In this document: positions 22,120 to 34,334 of the stretch, piece by piece
Numbering within the stretch: position 1 is the stretch's first letter
Layout: the number at the start of each line of letters is the position of its first letter
Assembly: GCA_026168455.1 (NCBI GenBank)
Contig: CM047425.1
Coordinates: forward strand, 46,014,362 to 46,078,361
Source of the DNA: Theocolax elegans
Taxonomy: Eukaryota > Arthropoda > Insecta > Hymenoptera > Cerocephalidae
Direction: 5' to 3'
Length of the DNA stretch: 64,000 nt
Translations under genes and position numbers: made by a program
Notes under the pieces: model-generated
The model's input: only the letters and a program-made list of their open reading frames with translations
The model's database searches: none
Told to the model about the DNA's origin: nothing

Positions 22120-23029
22120 CCTACTAACGACTAAAATGGTCGATGTTAGACTAACTTTTCATAATAAAATTTTAGGTACTCCACGAAGTAGCATCTCAGT
22201 CTAAAGTATGATTCTTTATGTTTTTGGGTATGCTAAATCAGAATCCGAGCTTATAATTTGCCAATTTTGATTACAAAAAAGATATGGCAGCTTTTTACAA
22301 AAAGTTCGCAAAAAATTGTCATTTTCAAAGTTTATGATTATTTTTCAGACGTAAGAAAGATGAACTCATAGGGTTATAAACAACCAACGGTGCAAAAATT
22401 AGTTGAAATTCACCAGGAAATTTTTACATACTCGCTTTGTTTGACAAAATAGCAACCAAAATGCAAAAACATTCGAAAAATCGAATTTTTCTTTATTAAA
22501 CTTTTATCGAAAATGAAAGGCTAAAATAAAAATTGTCCAATAACAAAAATGTCTTCAAATTGATCAAAGAATACTCCAAAATTTTTTAGATTTTTTGGAG
22601 ACATTTTTCAAAACTTCGGTTTTTGTGATTTTTCTAAAAATAAAAAATCATCTTCAAGAACATGGGAAAAATTTAAGAGTATTCCTTTATCATTTTAAGA
22701 CTTTTTTGATATTGGACAATATGTACTTAAGCCTTTAGGTTTTAAGAAAAAAATTATCTCAGTTTTATATATGTACTTATGCTTGTTTTTCTAACAGTTT
22801 TTTCTACTGTAAATCTATTTTCGGCATTCAAAATAGTTATTCAATAAAAGTACTAATTTATTCAATGAAAGTATTGAATAGTTTCAAATATCTGTCTTGA
22901 ATTGGCTACGATTTTTTACTTTCAGCGTAACCCAGAGACAACGATGAAGAATCATATTTTGGACATAATTACTACTTCGTGGAGTCCCTAAAATTTAGTC
23001 TAACATCGACCGTTTATGTCGTTAATGGG
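22120..23029. mobile_element. 910-bp piggyBac-type MITE flanked by TTAA
   Basis: It is flanked by TTAA at 22116-22119 and 23030-23033. The inverted ends start CCTACTAACGAC / CCCATTAACGAC and share GGTCGATGTTAGACTAA and ACTCCACGAAGTAG. There is no transposase gene. The TTAA duplication and the CCY start are diagnostic of piggyBac-type elements. It sits inside the Copia element between the protease and integrase parts. Confidence 0.8.
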
Positions 23030-23229
23030 TTAAATATAAGTTTTTAATTTCTCTCTCTCGTCTATATTGGTGAATTTATTTGTACCTTTCCTGAAATAAG
23101 AGATGGGCGATATTTGTTAGCGATATTATTTATTTGGCATTCTACTATCTAGAAAATACTGATATAAGCGCCTTCAATACATGTTTTATTATAAACAGGG
23201 TCAAAACGTTAATTTTCTTATCCTTTTCC

Positions 23230-23912
23230 GTTAATCCTCTAGGTATATAATTAATTCTGCTTCAGTTAACAAGGAAGAGTAGATCTTCAGTAAGATTTTC
23301 GGCGAAAATAACAGTAATCCAATTCACTTCAACTTTTAAATCTGCTGTTGGATTATTTGCACATGTAATTAACGTTTCAGTACTTGAGTCAAAAGATTTA
23401 AATAACAATTTAAATTTTGATATATGCTCTGCAACTCCCAAGTCGGCCAAGAATTTAACAAATATAGAATTTTTATCGGTTTCATCTAAGAGTATTGTAT
23501 TATTTTTAACTAGGAAAATCTCACCTTTTTCATTTTGCTACTTATTTTTGTCTGTCGTTGTATTCTTTCCTGCACAATTCGCTTTACAATTATCATCAAA
23601 TTTTACTCGTCTCCCACAATTTTGCTTGTTTTGTTTATAATTATTCGGATTTAATTTCACTTTCACTATCTTGTCTCTGTACTATCTGGTTGAACTTCTG
23701 AATTGTTATATTATCATATCTTCCTTGTTTCTCATTATTTGGGCAATTATTTGGCAATATGTTTGCCAAATCTCGTACATCAATAGCATTTGAAGATCCC
23801 CAATCCTTTGGGTGGATAATCTTTAGATATGTGCTCCCATTGCCATGACAAAAATTAATAATCTTTTTATAATTATTGTAATTAATTATGAGACTCCATA
23901 CTCTGATTTTTT
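23230..23912 (-). pseudogene. Copia gag C-terminus and protease, decayed
   Basis: Minus strand. From 23916 downward the frame reads MEKIRVWSLIINYNNYKK... with NCGRRVKFDDNCKANCAGK near 23615-23570, a zinc-knuckle-like Cys cluster. Next is FLADLGVAEHISKFKLLF (about 23460-23400), which matches the Copia protease active site (D-S-G-A-T-E-H) with Ser changed to Leu. TCANNPTADLKVE follows as in Copia proteases. Confidence 0.7.
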
Positions 23913-24185
23913 CCAAAATGGACTTACCGCAGGATATTTCAGGAACTAATTAAGCGAAACAGAATTTCAATACAAGTCTAAATGTTTATATAAAAAAATT
24001 ATTAAACTGTTTTTTATTTAAATTTTTAATTTTTTTAATTAATTTAGTAATAATAATTTTTTTATTACAATGTTAACAGTATGTTCCGCTCAAGTGAATT
24101 AAAATCATATTCAAAAGTTACTGTTATAATTTCAGCCTAATCAATGAAATGGTTCCTGAGATATCCTGCGGTAAGTTCATTCTGG
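23913..24185. mobile_element. 273-bp MITE inside Copia gag
   Basis: The ends CCAAAATGGACTTACCGCAG (left) and the reverse complement of ATATCCTGCGGTAAGTTCATTCTGG (right) form imperfect inverted repeats of about 37 bp, with an A/T-rich interior and no ORF. The gag homology lies on both sides, so the unit is an insertion. Family unknown. Confidence 0.65.
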
Positions 24186-24289
24186 AAAAAAAATTTTTAA
24201 TAGAAGTAATTTATAATAATGTGATTTGTTTAAAAAATTAAGATATGTTTATAATCATTATGAAAAAATTATTAATTATTAATATAATT

Positions 24290-25170
24290 TTTTTAATCTT
24301 AACACTGGTTGGTTCCTTAAGGCATCGATAGTCTAACGCGGTGAAAAACACGTCACAATTTTCTGTCTCGGTTAGTTTATTCGATTCTGCTAAGTTTTCG
24401 TATAATCGAACCGTTTGCTGAAACTTGTCTATAAATTCAGCGGATGTTTCTTTGTAAGACGCATATTTTATACTATAGTAATGTTTAGATTTTTTACATA
24501 GTAACTTTTGTCTGATATTAGCTGGTATTAAGTTTACTTCTGATAAATTATTTCTTTTATGACATTTAGTAATTCTATTGGCTTATTTATAATCCACGAG
24601 GGATATGCCTCATTTATTCTATCCACAATAATATTTCTTACTTTATATTTATGTTTCGTTATTATTTTCGACTCTAGATTTTCATTTATTTTCTCGTTTC
24701 TATCTATTATATATTTCTGATGTTTAATTGTCATAGAATCTCTATTATCTCATTTGGCTAGTCAATCTATAATTTTTTTTGTCCCCGCGTCACCTTTATC
24801 GAATGATTACCGAAGGCCTTCTAAGTTATTACTTATCTCTACATTATGTACCTTTCTATACTGTGTACTTGTTCCATCAGTTAGAGGTATAGATCCAGAG
24901 GCTACCACATCACATTTTAGCTGTACTTGGGGTATGGTCGATTCTTTGTTTCTCTGGAGTATCCGTGGTTGTAGCCTTTTCGTTTTCATTTGTCTCGTCT
25001 CTCGGTTTTTCAATTATTTGTTTTGGATCTTTGTATTTATTCTTTGTGTACGTTTCAAGCATTTCAAATGCATTCTCTACAAATTTTCCAAATTTCAATG
25101 CTTCTGCACGTATTATTTTCCCTGTATTTTCAGTATTTTCTTTCACGCATTTGTATATCATTGTCATTTT
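24290..25170 (-). pseudogene. Copia gag region, decayed
   Basis: Minus strand. Frames at 25167-24910 and 24734-24534 precede a gag-like segment at about 24520-24310 (KYASYKETSAEFIDKFQQTV, RLYENLAESNKLTETENCDVFFTAL). That resembles the helical gag of Copia-type elements. Assignment rests mainly on its position upstream of the protease and integrase on the same strand. The frame has several stops. Confidence 0.55.
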
Positions 25171-25391
25171 TCTATTCCCTCGCGTATTCTTTTACCTGCC
25201 TTATCAGTGATATCACTCGAATTTTTATTATACATGCCCCTTTAGAGCGTTTCCATAGTTTCTTGAAGAGTTTCCGCTGCCCTAATATTGGCTTGAATAA
25301 TTTTGGGCTACTGTTCAATCAAGTTTGTCGAAATATTACAAAATTTATGGATTTCAGACCTTACACTTCGACACCTGAGTGGAACAAGGAC

Positions 25392-25556
25392 CTATCTCGG
25401 CAGTTGCTTCGATAAGACCCTATCTCGGCGGTGGTTTGAAGAAAGCCCTATCTTGGCCGCCGCTTCGATAAGACCCTATCTCGGCGGCGGCTTGAAGAAA
25501 GCCCTATCTCGGCCGCCGCTTCGATAAGACCCTATCTCGGCGGCGGCTTGAAGAAA
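25392..25556. repeat. 28-bp GC-rich minisatellite
   Basis: About six tandem 28-bp units of the form CCCTATCTCGGCGGCGGCTT plus a GAAGAAAG or CGATAAGA tail, alternating between the two tails. This gives a 56-bp higher-order unit. Confidence 0.85.
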
Positions 25557-26611
25557 TACCTTTCTCAAATGAGATTTTTTGTTTTCAAATTTTGTAGTGA
25601 CAGTACTGCGCGATTTTAAATTATGGTTTTAAGGCTTCAAATGTTAGTAAAAAATTCTGAAAAAAATCATTATTTGTTTTTTAATGTTGTCTATGCTTTT
25701 GACCTCGTAATTAATAAAGCAGGGTTTGCAGGGGCAAAAAGCCCTGCTTCTGTACAAACGCTTCTTACAAACCATTGAAGCCATCAGATAATTTTACTAC
25801 AGCTTCGTAATCTATTAAAAAATTAAATTATTACCATTAATAATTCAGTAAAAAAAATTTAAGTAAAAATAAATAATATTTACCTATTTTTTCATGCTTA
25901 GCTATGGAATGGGTATGAATTTTTTAAATTTCTAATTAGTTTGTAATTCTTCGTATATTCACTGTGTTTATATAATCCTATCGAATAGTTCGAACCTTTT
26001 CCAAGTGACAGATATCCGGTGCAGTCGATGTCTGTAATACAACGAATAAGTTTATTGCGCGCTCTGCCGGACTGCCGCTCTTCGAGCAGTCTGAGCTCTC
26101 TTGGGTGTGTTCCTATTTCGCCAATGCCAGCAGCAGTCAGCTGACCGTCTTAAAATGCCGCGTCGCCCGGTTTTTTCTTTATCGCTCGCTCCTTACCTTT
26201 TCACACGTAAGAAGTAGAATACAATTATTAATTTCTGATTAGAAATAGATTATGGATTTATGTAACAATTTTTCTCGTACTTCAATAATGAATAAATTAA
26301 ATTAATTTAGCTCGTCTTTTAACTTGATAAATATTGATATTTTTTTAATAAATAAATGTCGCAATTTTTGGTACAAAAGTATAGATTGTTAATTCTATAA
26401 ATTTAAATGCAAAAAACTTTCTAGCAAAATGAATTACTGAACATAGTAAAAATTTTAAACGTTAAACTAAAAATGGCGAACAGTTTATAAAAAGTTATTG
26501 ATAACAGGACCGAGTTAACTTGAAATAAAACAAAAACATAAATTAGTAAATTTTGAAATGTTTTTTAACAGGTGCAAAATTAATTCAATAAATACATTAA
26601 TATACCTTCCA

Positions 26612-26712
26612 AATATGTGCAAAAAGTTTGGGTTCCTGGCGAAAGGTTACAAGACGAAATAATAAAAAATGTAGCCTCGTAGCCTTTCGTCCAGGGACCA
26701 AATTTTTTTGCA
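26612..26712. repeat. long hairpin
   Basis: A sequence beginning ATGTGCAAAAAGTTTGGGTT, containing CCTGGCGAAAGG, is mirrored by CCTTTCGTCCAGGGACCAAA...TTTGCACATAT about 40 bp later. The stem is about 30 bp with a few mismatches. It is probably the end pair of a small nested MITE. Confidence 0.65.
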
Positions 26713-27026
26713 CATATTTGTTTTATACGTATACGTATATCTGTATATGTATATACAAGTAAACCATATCACTTATTAAAGCTGAAAAATAATTCACTGA
26801 AGACTTTTTTTAAACATGCGCAGGTGCTAGACTAAAATCAAATTGGTAATTTATTGGAAGCATTGTTTAATATTTGTTTAAATATAATTATTTAAACTTG
26901 AAACTTAACTTTTAAAAGCAAATAATAAGCGTTTTGGAAAAAAATATAGAAAGGCGATGAAAAAGTTTACTAAGCTGAGGGATTATCATTTGCTAATGAA
27001 ATGAAAAGAACGTTTCGCGTATAAAA

Positions 27027-27129
27027 TAAACTTGTTAAAAAAAATACTTCCATAGTAGAAAGCTTGAATGCTGGTCAAGCAGTAAGGGAAATAAGGGAAA
27101 CAAACAGTATTTTTTTTTAACAAGTTTAT
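27027..27129. repeat. small inverted-repeat unit
   Basis: AACTTGTTAAAAAAAATACT on the left and its reverse complement on the right bracket about 55 bp. This is a MITE-sized unit of about 103 bp near the right arm of the foldback. Confidence 0.5.
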
Positions 27130-27203
27130 AGTAAGCCGCCGAGATAGGGTCTTATCGAAGCAACTGCCGAGATAGGTCTTTGTTCCACTCAGGCGTCGAC
27201 TTT

Positions 27204-27604
27204 CATTCAGTTTTTGTTATCGGAGTTGCTTTGATGTCTCATAAACTTTAGACTTGCCATTTCACTCTCATCAAGTATGTTAGTTCTTGTAATTATAAGT
27301 AGGAAAAGGTAAACCATAAACGCTGTGTATCTAGCTTAGCTCACTGATCTCAAATGAGACTTACGTTGATACTTTCAACAATTTTATATTCGAAAACAAA
27401 ATATTAATTTGTGCGCAAGGCAGTTGCTATCTAGTTACTGACTCCGCTGTTACCTAAGAATTAGTCTCCATGTTTTATAAAGTTTGTGATGTTGCACTTT
27501 TGATTCTTAACGAGTCGTTCCCGTAGTGCAACATGGCACTGTGGCTTACAAGAAATCAATAATAATAACTAATTAATAATTATTGCCGGTAACACTTTTA
27601 ATTA
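27204..27604. other. spacer, nothing recognised
   Basis: AT-rich without a supported ORF or repeat. Confidence 0.3.
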
Positions 27605-29080
27605 ATTGGGCGCCAGTTACCGGTAAAACTAACATCAAGCCGATTCAGGGTCGCGGGCTCTACGTTGCCATCACGGGAAAGATGGCGAAACCACGTTGTA
27701 GGAAATTGGATATTTTACTCGGGTTATAATCAATCTCTACAATTCAACATAACAATTATCAACACTTTAATTATCATTAATTTTATATACAGTAATTACT
27801 AATGCTTTCAAAAATCCCGCTGATTTATTGTTCAATATATTTTACATACGAGTTATACCGCGCAATTCAGTAATTCGTCGCGAAACGCTAAAGAACATAT
27901 TGTAATAAATTCGGGTTTGACTTGACCGCTACCGCTAATCCTCGTACTGTTTACTAAATCGATTAAAGTGTCGATCTTCGCGCGGCTATTCTATTTTACA
28001 ATATTTACGGAACGTCCTCTTATCACATTCTCATACCTTACAACAACGCCGTAGTTCCTCACTCACCGCAAGTGGAGAACTCTCCCTTTTACGAATTAAC
28101 TATCTCTTTCTTGACTTGATATCTAACCCTAGAATTTCGGGTGTCTCTCGCTCCAACTGATCTTTCAATAACTATTCAATCGCCTCATATACTTTGACTT
28201 TCTTTCAACCTCAGCGTATCTCAAAATGGCTACTTCGATAACTAATTTTCTCTCAACACGTCTGTTCTATACGGCGGTTGGGGAAGGAGTCTCGTCCTTC
28301 TTCTCCGATTCATATTATCCGCTACCGATAGTGGAGCTAGTTGTTCTCCCTTTCCGCTATCATATCCGCCAGATCGGTGGTAGTAGACGTACCGATAATC
28401 GTCCGTAACGCCACCTATTTTCCTTCCAATTCCGCTAGTGTACGTTCGCCATTTTATTTTATCCGCTATCTGTACATATTCGCCAACGCCTCCACCAATG
28501 CACCGGGACAGCTGTCTATCTCCTTTCCTCTTACATAGGTACGTATGAATATCAGCCCGTTCGTAGTCGTTCCCCCTCCGGCGCACCGCTCTCACCTATA
28601 CTCGACGTGCACGTGCACTGTGCGCGCCGTCACTCTCTTACTCGACGCACGCGGTCAACATCTCTCTATCTCTCTCAGTTTCGCGCGCGCTCGCGGTGAT
28701 CGGTGCCGTCGGCAGTTTGCCGATATTCTCATGGTGTCGCCACGGGACGGTGTATCCGATTAATATACACGGGCTACCACGATGTCGTCAGCTGCTTCGC
28801 TCGTACCGTTGATACTCGTACACAGTCTGTTCGGTGCTACGTGTTATTGTTAACCGCCAATCCTTCCCTTGTATCCATCATCCTCAACAAACCGAAATAT
28901 TCCCTATTATTCTCGCATAAACTCTCATTCACGATTTCCCGGTAATGAGAGTGGCTCGGGCCGGTATTTACAAACTACCGCAGTCCTAACCTCACCTGTC
29001 ACTTCTCTATATCCATCTCTCTCACACCATCGAAATCCTAATTATTTAACTATTACTTATTTTATAAATTAATTACGTGA
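27605..29080 (-). repeat. GC-rich candidate LTR with PBS-like site
   Basis: This block is much richer in CpG than its surroundings. It has many short open frames on both strands and no recognisable protein, which is how the LTRs of this window look. On the minus strand it ends in CCGGTAAC followed at once by TGGCGCCCAATTAA (27620-27607). That resembles the first bases of a retroelement primer-binding site. CCGGTAAC also recurs as an inverted copy at 27585. No second LTR is present here, so this is tentative. A host promoter island is the alternative. Confidence 0.35.
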
Positions 29081-29870
29081 GACTTGCCTCACAAGTTTTA
29101 ACGTCAATATCAGTTTTTCCATTTTTCCTTACAGTTTTTTTACTTCAAAATATCTCATAAGATTTTCCTTTCCACATGGATAATCTTGTCACTCAAGACT
29201 AGAAAAATATATCCTTGTCAGGATGTTGAGTTGGCAAGTTGAAGGTGTTATCGCATTCTACCATGAACTTCGAAAAGTTTTCTCATCTCACCCTCGTTGT
29301 ACTTCTCTAACTGTTATTATAAATACATACCACGTTCACTCTGTTTAGTATTCTTATGTTCATATTGTACTCATTACGGTTTACGGGTCACATTTTCTTT
29401 TTGATTTTATTCTTTGCTAATTCACATTATTTTTCCAAGTTCTTTTTCTATTTTTATATAGTACATAAACTTCTTTGAAACCACGCATTGTGTTATCTAT
29501 AAATTTTTAATTTCAAGCTTACCGTCAATGACCTCATCCATCTCATTTCTCTCATCTCTACTAATTTTTATGACGACTATACTACTAGTTTTCTCAGCTG
29601 CGGTTTCTTGACTAGGAAAGGTTTCTTTTTGTTCGAATAGCACTTCTAGGCACTAAAAAGAACTTTCGCACACTCGCGCAATTGAAGCGGTGTAATTCTA
29701 TAACCTGTTAGATATTTATTTAATAAAACACGTGATTTTAATATTAAAGAGTATTTATTCAAACAAAGTAAAGCATATACATCCGGTCTCTTTGCTGGAT
29801 GAACGTGTTCATATATTTAAATCAAAGTGATATAATACATTAAGATGTAGTTTTTTTTCTCTGTGTACGA
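29081..29870. other. AT-rich spacer
   Basis: I could not support any gene, RNA or repeat structure here. Confidence 0.3.
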
Positions 29871-29877
29871 ATATCAA

Positions 29878-29965
29878 TTTTGTCTTGAAAAGGGACGGCG
29901 TAAACGTGCCCGAAACGTTGGCAAATTTTTATTGTAATATTTAGTTTGTACCGACCAATAATTTC
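29878..29965 (+). repeat. PLE 3'-end relic with hammerhead-like motif
   Basis: A GAAAAGGGACGGCG / CGTGCCCGAAACG pair forms a stem followed by CGAAAC. This resembles stem II plus the GAAA core of the hammerhead motif found at the ends of Penelope-like elements and at 35601-35629 here. The 5' core (TTGAAAA) is degenerate. It is only a fragment, with no RT nearby. Confidence 0.4.
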
Positions 29966-30786
29966 AATTTTCATCTAAACAAAGTGATAGAATATCATTT
30001 ATAACTAAAGTAGAAGATAGTTTGTACATATAAATAGATAATAAACGTTAAATGTTGTTTTATTGTTTTCAGATAAGATTATATATTGTAAGGATTATTA
30101 TTTATTTATATTTTAAGTAATAGAGCAGTTTTTAGGTGTACTTATAATACGGCGTGCATTGACTGTGTGCCCCTTGTCAAGCACTACAAAAACGAAGATC
30201 CGTCTGAAAAACTGAACAATCCGAGTCGTGCTTAGGTGTTCGTGTCCGCTAATGGAACATGAGGCTTACCCGTTCGAAATTCACGTTAGCTAAACTGTTA
30301 ACGTTCCCGTGAGTCAAATTGGCAAGCGAAAGGTGAATGTGGAGATTCCATTAAATCAAATGTACAAGTTTAGTAATCGAAAGATAACTTTATTAACATT
30401 AAAATATTTACAAAATTATTTACACGCACTTGGTAGCGCATGACAATAAATTATAATTTATAACAGCAATATAAACAACTAATACATCGAGGATATAAAC
30501 GCGGACGCATACGTATAGCGCATTATTACTTTTAATGTCAATTATATTTTATTGTTATTTTACTTATTCAACATTATATGTATTTAGTTTGCTTTTATTA
30601 ATTGTTATCTATTATTATTATTTTCATTATTATTTATCGATTATTGTTATTTATTCTTTCACGCTGTAATCCGATTTTTTTACAATATATTGTATGCCTT
30701 GATTTTGTTATTTTTTTTTCACAATGTATTTTTACGTTATTCCGTATTTTTGTGTTAAAGAGATGACCATCCAATAAATAATGGAA

Positions 30787-30788
<2 letters not shown>
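29966..30788. other. AT-rich spacer
   Basis: A moderately GC-rich part at 30150-30350 is followed by AT-rich sequence. No supported gene. Confidence 0.3.

Positions 30789-30831
<43 letters not shown>
30789..30831. repeat. (TC)n microsatellite
   Basis: A perfect (TC)21-like run directly abuts the truncated 5' side of the LINE that follows. Confidence 0.95.
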
Positions 30832-30833
<2 letters not shown>

Positions 30834-30835
<2 letters not shown>

Positions 30836-32183
30836 GTCGATCTCTACAAACTACTATCTATCTATTTGGAAACAATCATCAATCGTTCCTATTAGCAAAA
30901 TTCCAAAACCACTGTCACCCTCAGATACTAGACCAATAGCAAATTTGCCTCATTTCGCCAAAGTTTTCGATAAGCTAGTTACCAACCAAATTGCAACTCA
31001 CCTTGAAAGCAATAATATGCTTTCTCATTTTCAATCAGGTTTCCGTAGTTCTTTCAGCACTCAAACTGCCCTTATCAAGGTCACGGATGACATAAGATTG
31101 GCAATTTACAGAGGCATGATCACATTCTTGTTGCTATTTGATTTTAAGAAGGCTTTCCATACAATTGACCATAGTAAATTATTAAAAATGCTCAAAATGC
31201 TGAATTTCTGTAATAATACCATACAATGCTTTCACTCATACTTAACCGATCGCTCTCTAGTCACAGCCAACTCGGATGATATTGCATCTTCATCTCACGC
31301 TACGACATCAGGTGTACTACAAGGCTCTACCTCGGGCCCGATCATCTTTTTGATTTTTATAAATTCGATCATTGATGTTCTGTCTCACACACATAGTATG
31401 TTGTTTGCCGATGATCTACAGTTGTATATCCATTGTAACCCCGCAGATTGTCACACTGCCATCAACAAATTAATACAGGATAGCACGAACGTAGTTCACT
31501 TATGATAGGATATACATACACTTAACACACAAAGGCACTTATGACAGGATCAGTTCAACAACTCAGGTTTATTTCTCGCGACTTTTTACAACCTATTGTC
31601 ATTGACGGTAAAACTATAGACTTAGTTCATTCGGTGCGTAATCTAGGCTTGGTAATTAGCGATAACCTCAATTGGAACCCGCACATACCAAATATTATAT
31701 CGAGGGTGCATTTTATTTTACATAAGCTTCGGAATCGGGGAAATTTTCTTCCTTTTAACTTACGTAAGCAACTGATTAATATACTCGTTCTACCTCATTT
31801 CGACTATGCTTGTATGGTGTATAATGATCTCCCAGATTATTTGAATTTGAAACTGCAACGTCTCTTAAATGTATGTGTGCGTTTTATTTTCCGTCTTAGG
31901 AAAGATGCTAGCCTTGCAGATTATTATAGAAAATTAAACTGGTTATCTGTAAAAAAACACCGCATGTATTTCATAGGATTATTACCTTACCAAGTACTAA
32001 CAACTAATAGACCTGAATATTTATTTGCACTACTTCCACCACCAAACAGTGATATTCGACGATCAGAGTGTAATAACTACTCGTCTTTTAATAGACCAAT
32101 AGCGCACACTAATACATAGGTCAACTTGTTTACTTTGCAAGCTATGATCTTCTGGGACACTTTACCCACTAATATTCGTTTAA
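30834..32183 (+). pseudogene. LINE RT, CR1/Jockey group, 5'-truncated
   Basis: The first frame (to 31505) carries RT motifs: DTRPIANLPHFAKVFDKL, GFRSSFSTQTAL, LLLFDFKKAFHTIDH, GVLQGSTSGPIIF and the catalytic LFADDLQLY. After a stop near 31503 the C-terminal domain follows (31541-32119; RNLGLVISDNLNW, VLPHFDYACMVYN, LNWLSVKKHR). The tail FWDTLPTNIRL is interrupted by the PLE, and its continuation (NIRLSTNVNIFKNRLSSYLI) lies at 35691-35770. RT catalytic residues are present. The G-V-P-Q-G motif has become GVLQG and the 5' half is missing. It differs clearly from the LINE family at 52-64 kb. Confidence 0.85.
32169..32183. repeat. target duplication of PLE, left copy
   Basis: TAATATTCGTTTAA here recurs at 35691-35704 across the whole PLE insertion. 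The LINE coding sequence reads through either copy, so it is the target-site duplication. Confidence 0.75.
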
Positions 32184-32281
32184 AGATAAATTTTGTTCTC
32201 TTTATCATCCACGCAGTATTTATTTAGAAGGAATAATTTTCAATCTTGGTGAATAAACCACAAGTTTAATTAACTGGCGAC

Positions 32282-32311
32282 GTTTCGATGACTCTTCGTC
32301 ATCCTCTTCAG
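32282..32311 (-). ncRNA. hammerhead-like ribozyme core, PLE left end
   Basis: Minus strand: CTGAAGA, then the hairpin GGATGAC-GAAGA-GTCATC, then GAAA. This matches the hammerhead core CUGANGA-stem II-GAAA with an uninterrupted stem II. Stem III would be very short (AC/GU), as described for PLE hammerheads. Stem I pairing is not obvious, so activity is unproven. Confidence 0.55.
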
Positions 32312-33029
32312 GCTATACCTTTATTTTAAAAAATATACAAATGAATACATTTGGTTTAACAATTATAGTTTTAATTATAAGTTTTGTTTTTTAAGTCTCG
32401 TGATTTACAATATTTTACTTACTACATTATATCAGATGTTTAACATCGACATTACATCGTAGCATCACTGAGTCGTCGCACTAATAACGAAAACAAGGAT
32501 ATTTAAAACAATGAAATTACAATTTATATACACAGAAGTAGAACAGTTATGTCGATTACCTTCATCTTATATAAAGCTGCATATATCCAAATTAACATTA
32601 TTAATAATTTAATAAATAAATAAATTAGGACATCACAAAAATAATAAATAACACAAAGATCAAGCAAAAGCCGTTACAAGACTAGATATAATTATCACAG
32701 ACAACGTACTAAATTTATTCGCAGCTGATATATTTAGCTATAGTGAAGTGTAGCATGACACCAACTATATCTATATAAAGGCGTGATTTTTGAATCTAAT
32801 TAAATGACTGAATATTATATTATGTCATAGATTAAAATTATTATTGTCCATTATGTTAAAAATAATAATAAATATTGTTATACATACGTTAAAAATTCTC
32901 TATTAACAATAAAAATATATTTATTTTTATTATAAAATTACCATTTGCTAAAAATGACTAAACCTAAACATAACAAAAAAGAAAAAAAAAGAAATAGAAA
33001 AAAGAAAAAGAAAAAAGCAATCAACACAA

Positions 33030-34320
33030 TCAAAGCCGTTCTTTCAATCTACTAATAATACCATTGTAATGTTGACTAAGTTTTCTAGTATCATCTTTAA
33101 CATTAATTGCATTGTTCTCCAATTTGATATGTACCATTTCAGATACTAATCTTCTATTCCAATTACTCTCTCTATCTAAAATTGAAATATCGTCAAAATT
33201 AAAGGATTGATTGAAAGACGTTATATGTTCATTAATAACAAATTGAGACTCTATTTTTTTGGTATTACTTTTATGTTCGTTAATTCTACATTGCAACTGT
33301 CTTTTAGTTTCACCAACATAACTAGCATTGCAATCTTTACAATCAATTTTATATACAACATTAGTCATAGAATTCTTTTCTGACTTTTCCTTACCTCTTA
33401 CAATGATATTATTAAGATTGGTACATATTGTCGGAATAGGTCTAATATATTTTTGTTTTATTGAATTTTCAATTTTATCATAAAAGCCTGATATAAATGG
33501 CAATTTTAACGTACCAAAATATTTTTTATTTATGTTAATTTGGTTCACTGTATTACAGTTATTAATGTGTCTAATTCTATCTAACCTTTTTTTAACATTA
33601 TGATTTATGAATTTTTGCGGATAGTTATTATCATATAAAAACTGCTTAACAATTTGCATATTAGATTTGTGAAATTTTTGATGTGATATTATGATAGCTT
33701 TATCTACTAAGGTGTGAACCATAGCCCTCTTTTGCTGTACAGTATGACACGAATCAAAGTTTAAGAATCTACCAGAAAAAGTGTCCTTCCTATACCAATT
33801 AGTAATAATTCTATTTGAATTTTCTCTAATTAACGATACTTCTAAAAAATTAATAGTGCCATTTGTCTCTTTCTCATGTGTAAATTGCAATCTATTATGG
33901 TAACTATTAAAGGTAAGGAGTAAAGTATCTAATTTGTGTTCGGGTGTACACATTATGGTGTCGTCGACGTAACGATAATAAAATAAAGGTTTGAAATCTA
34001 ATTTATTGAAACATTCTTCCTCTAAGTCCGTCATAACCAAGTCTGCAAATTGAGGGCTCACTGGCGACCCCATCGGGCTACCAAAAATTTGTTGGTAATA
34101 ATTACCATCCCATTTAAAATATGTATTATACATCAAAAATGTCACAACATCAAGTATCTCACTGAGTGGTATATTATAGTGCTTAGAGATCAAATGATAT
34201 CTTTTTTCAATGCTTTTAATTACAAGTTCATTCGGTATATTAGTGAACAGTGAAACAACATCAAACGAAACTAAAATGTATCCCGGTGGTATGTCACAGT
34301 TAATAAAAAATTAGAAAACA
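33030..34320 (-). CDS. PLE reverse transcriptase with GIY-YIG domain
   Basis: The open frame 34193-33030 encodes 387 residues, and RT homology extends upstream to about 34320 (ILVSFDVVSLFTNIP, the catalytic motif A). Further motifs are GSPMGSPVSPQFADLVM and YRYVDDTIM (motif C). The C-terminal part holds a GIY-YIG-type endonuclease: NVVYKIDCKDCNASYVGETK then QCRINEHKSN, preceded by Cys residues. It is truncated at the N-terminus, since RT fingers are missing and a stop lies just upstream, but otherwise uninterrupted. It copies element RNA at a nicked target. The enzyme set is characteristic of Penelope. Confidence 0.85.
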
Positions 34321-34334
34321 GTCAAGAATTAATT

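Larger units (their letters stand above)
25366..27203. mobile_element. foldback element with 28-bp minisatellite
   Basis: The left end (25366-25440, GCCTGAGTGGAAC-like start, CCTATCTCGGCAGTTGCTTCG) is the inverted copy of 27131-27203. The left side carries an expanded array of the CCCTATCTCGGCGG unit, the right side only about two units. The centre is AT-rich with two internal hairpins and no credible ORF. It is a non-autonomous foldback-type element, like the one at 7-10 kb but with a different minisatellite. Confidence 0.65.
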
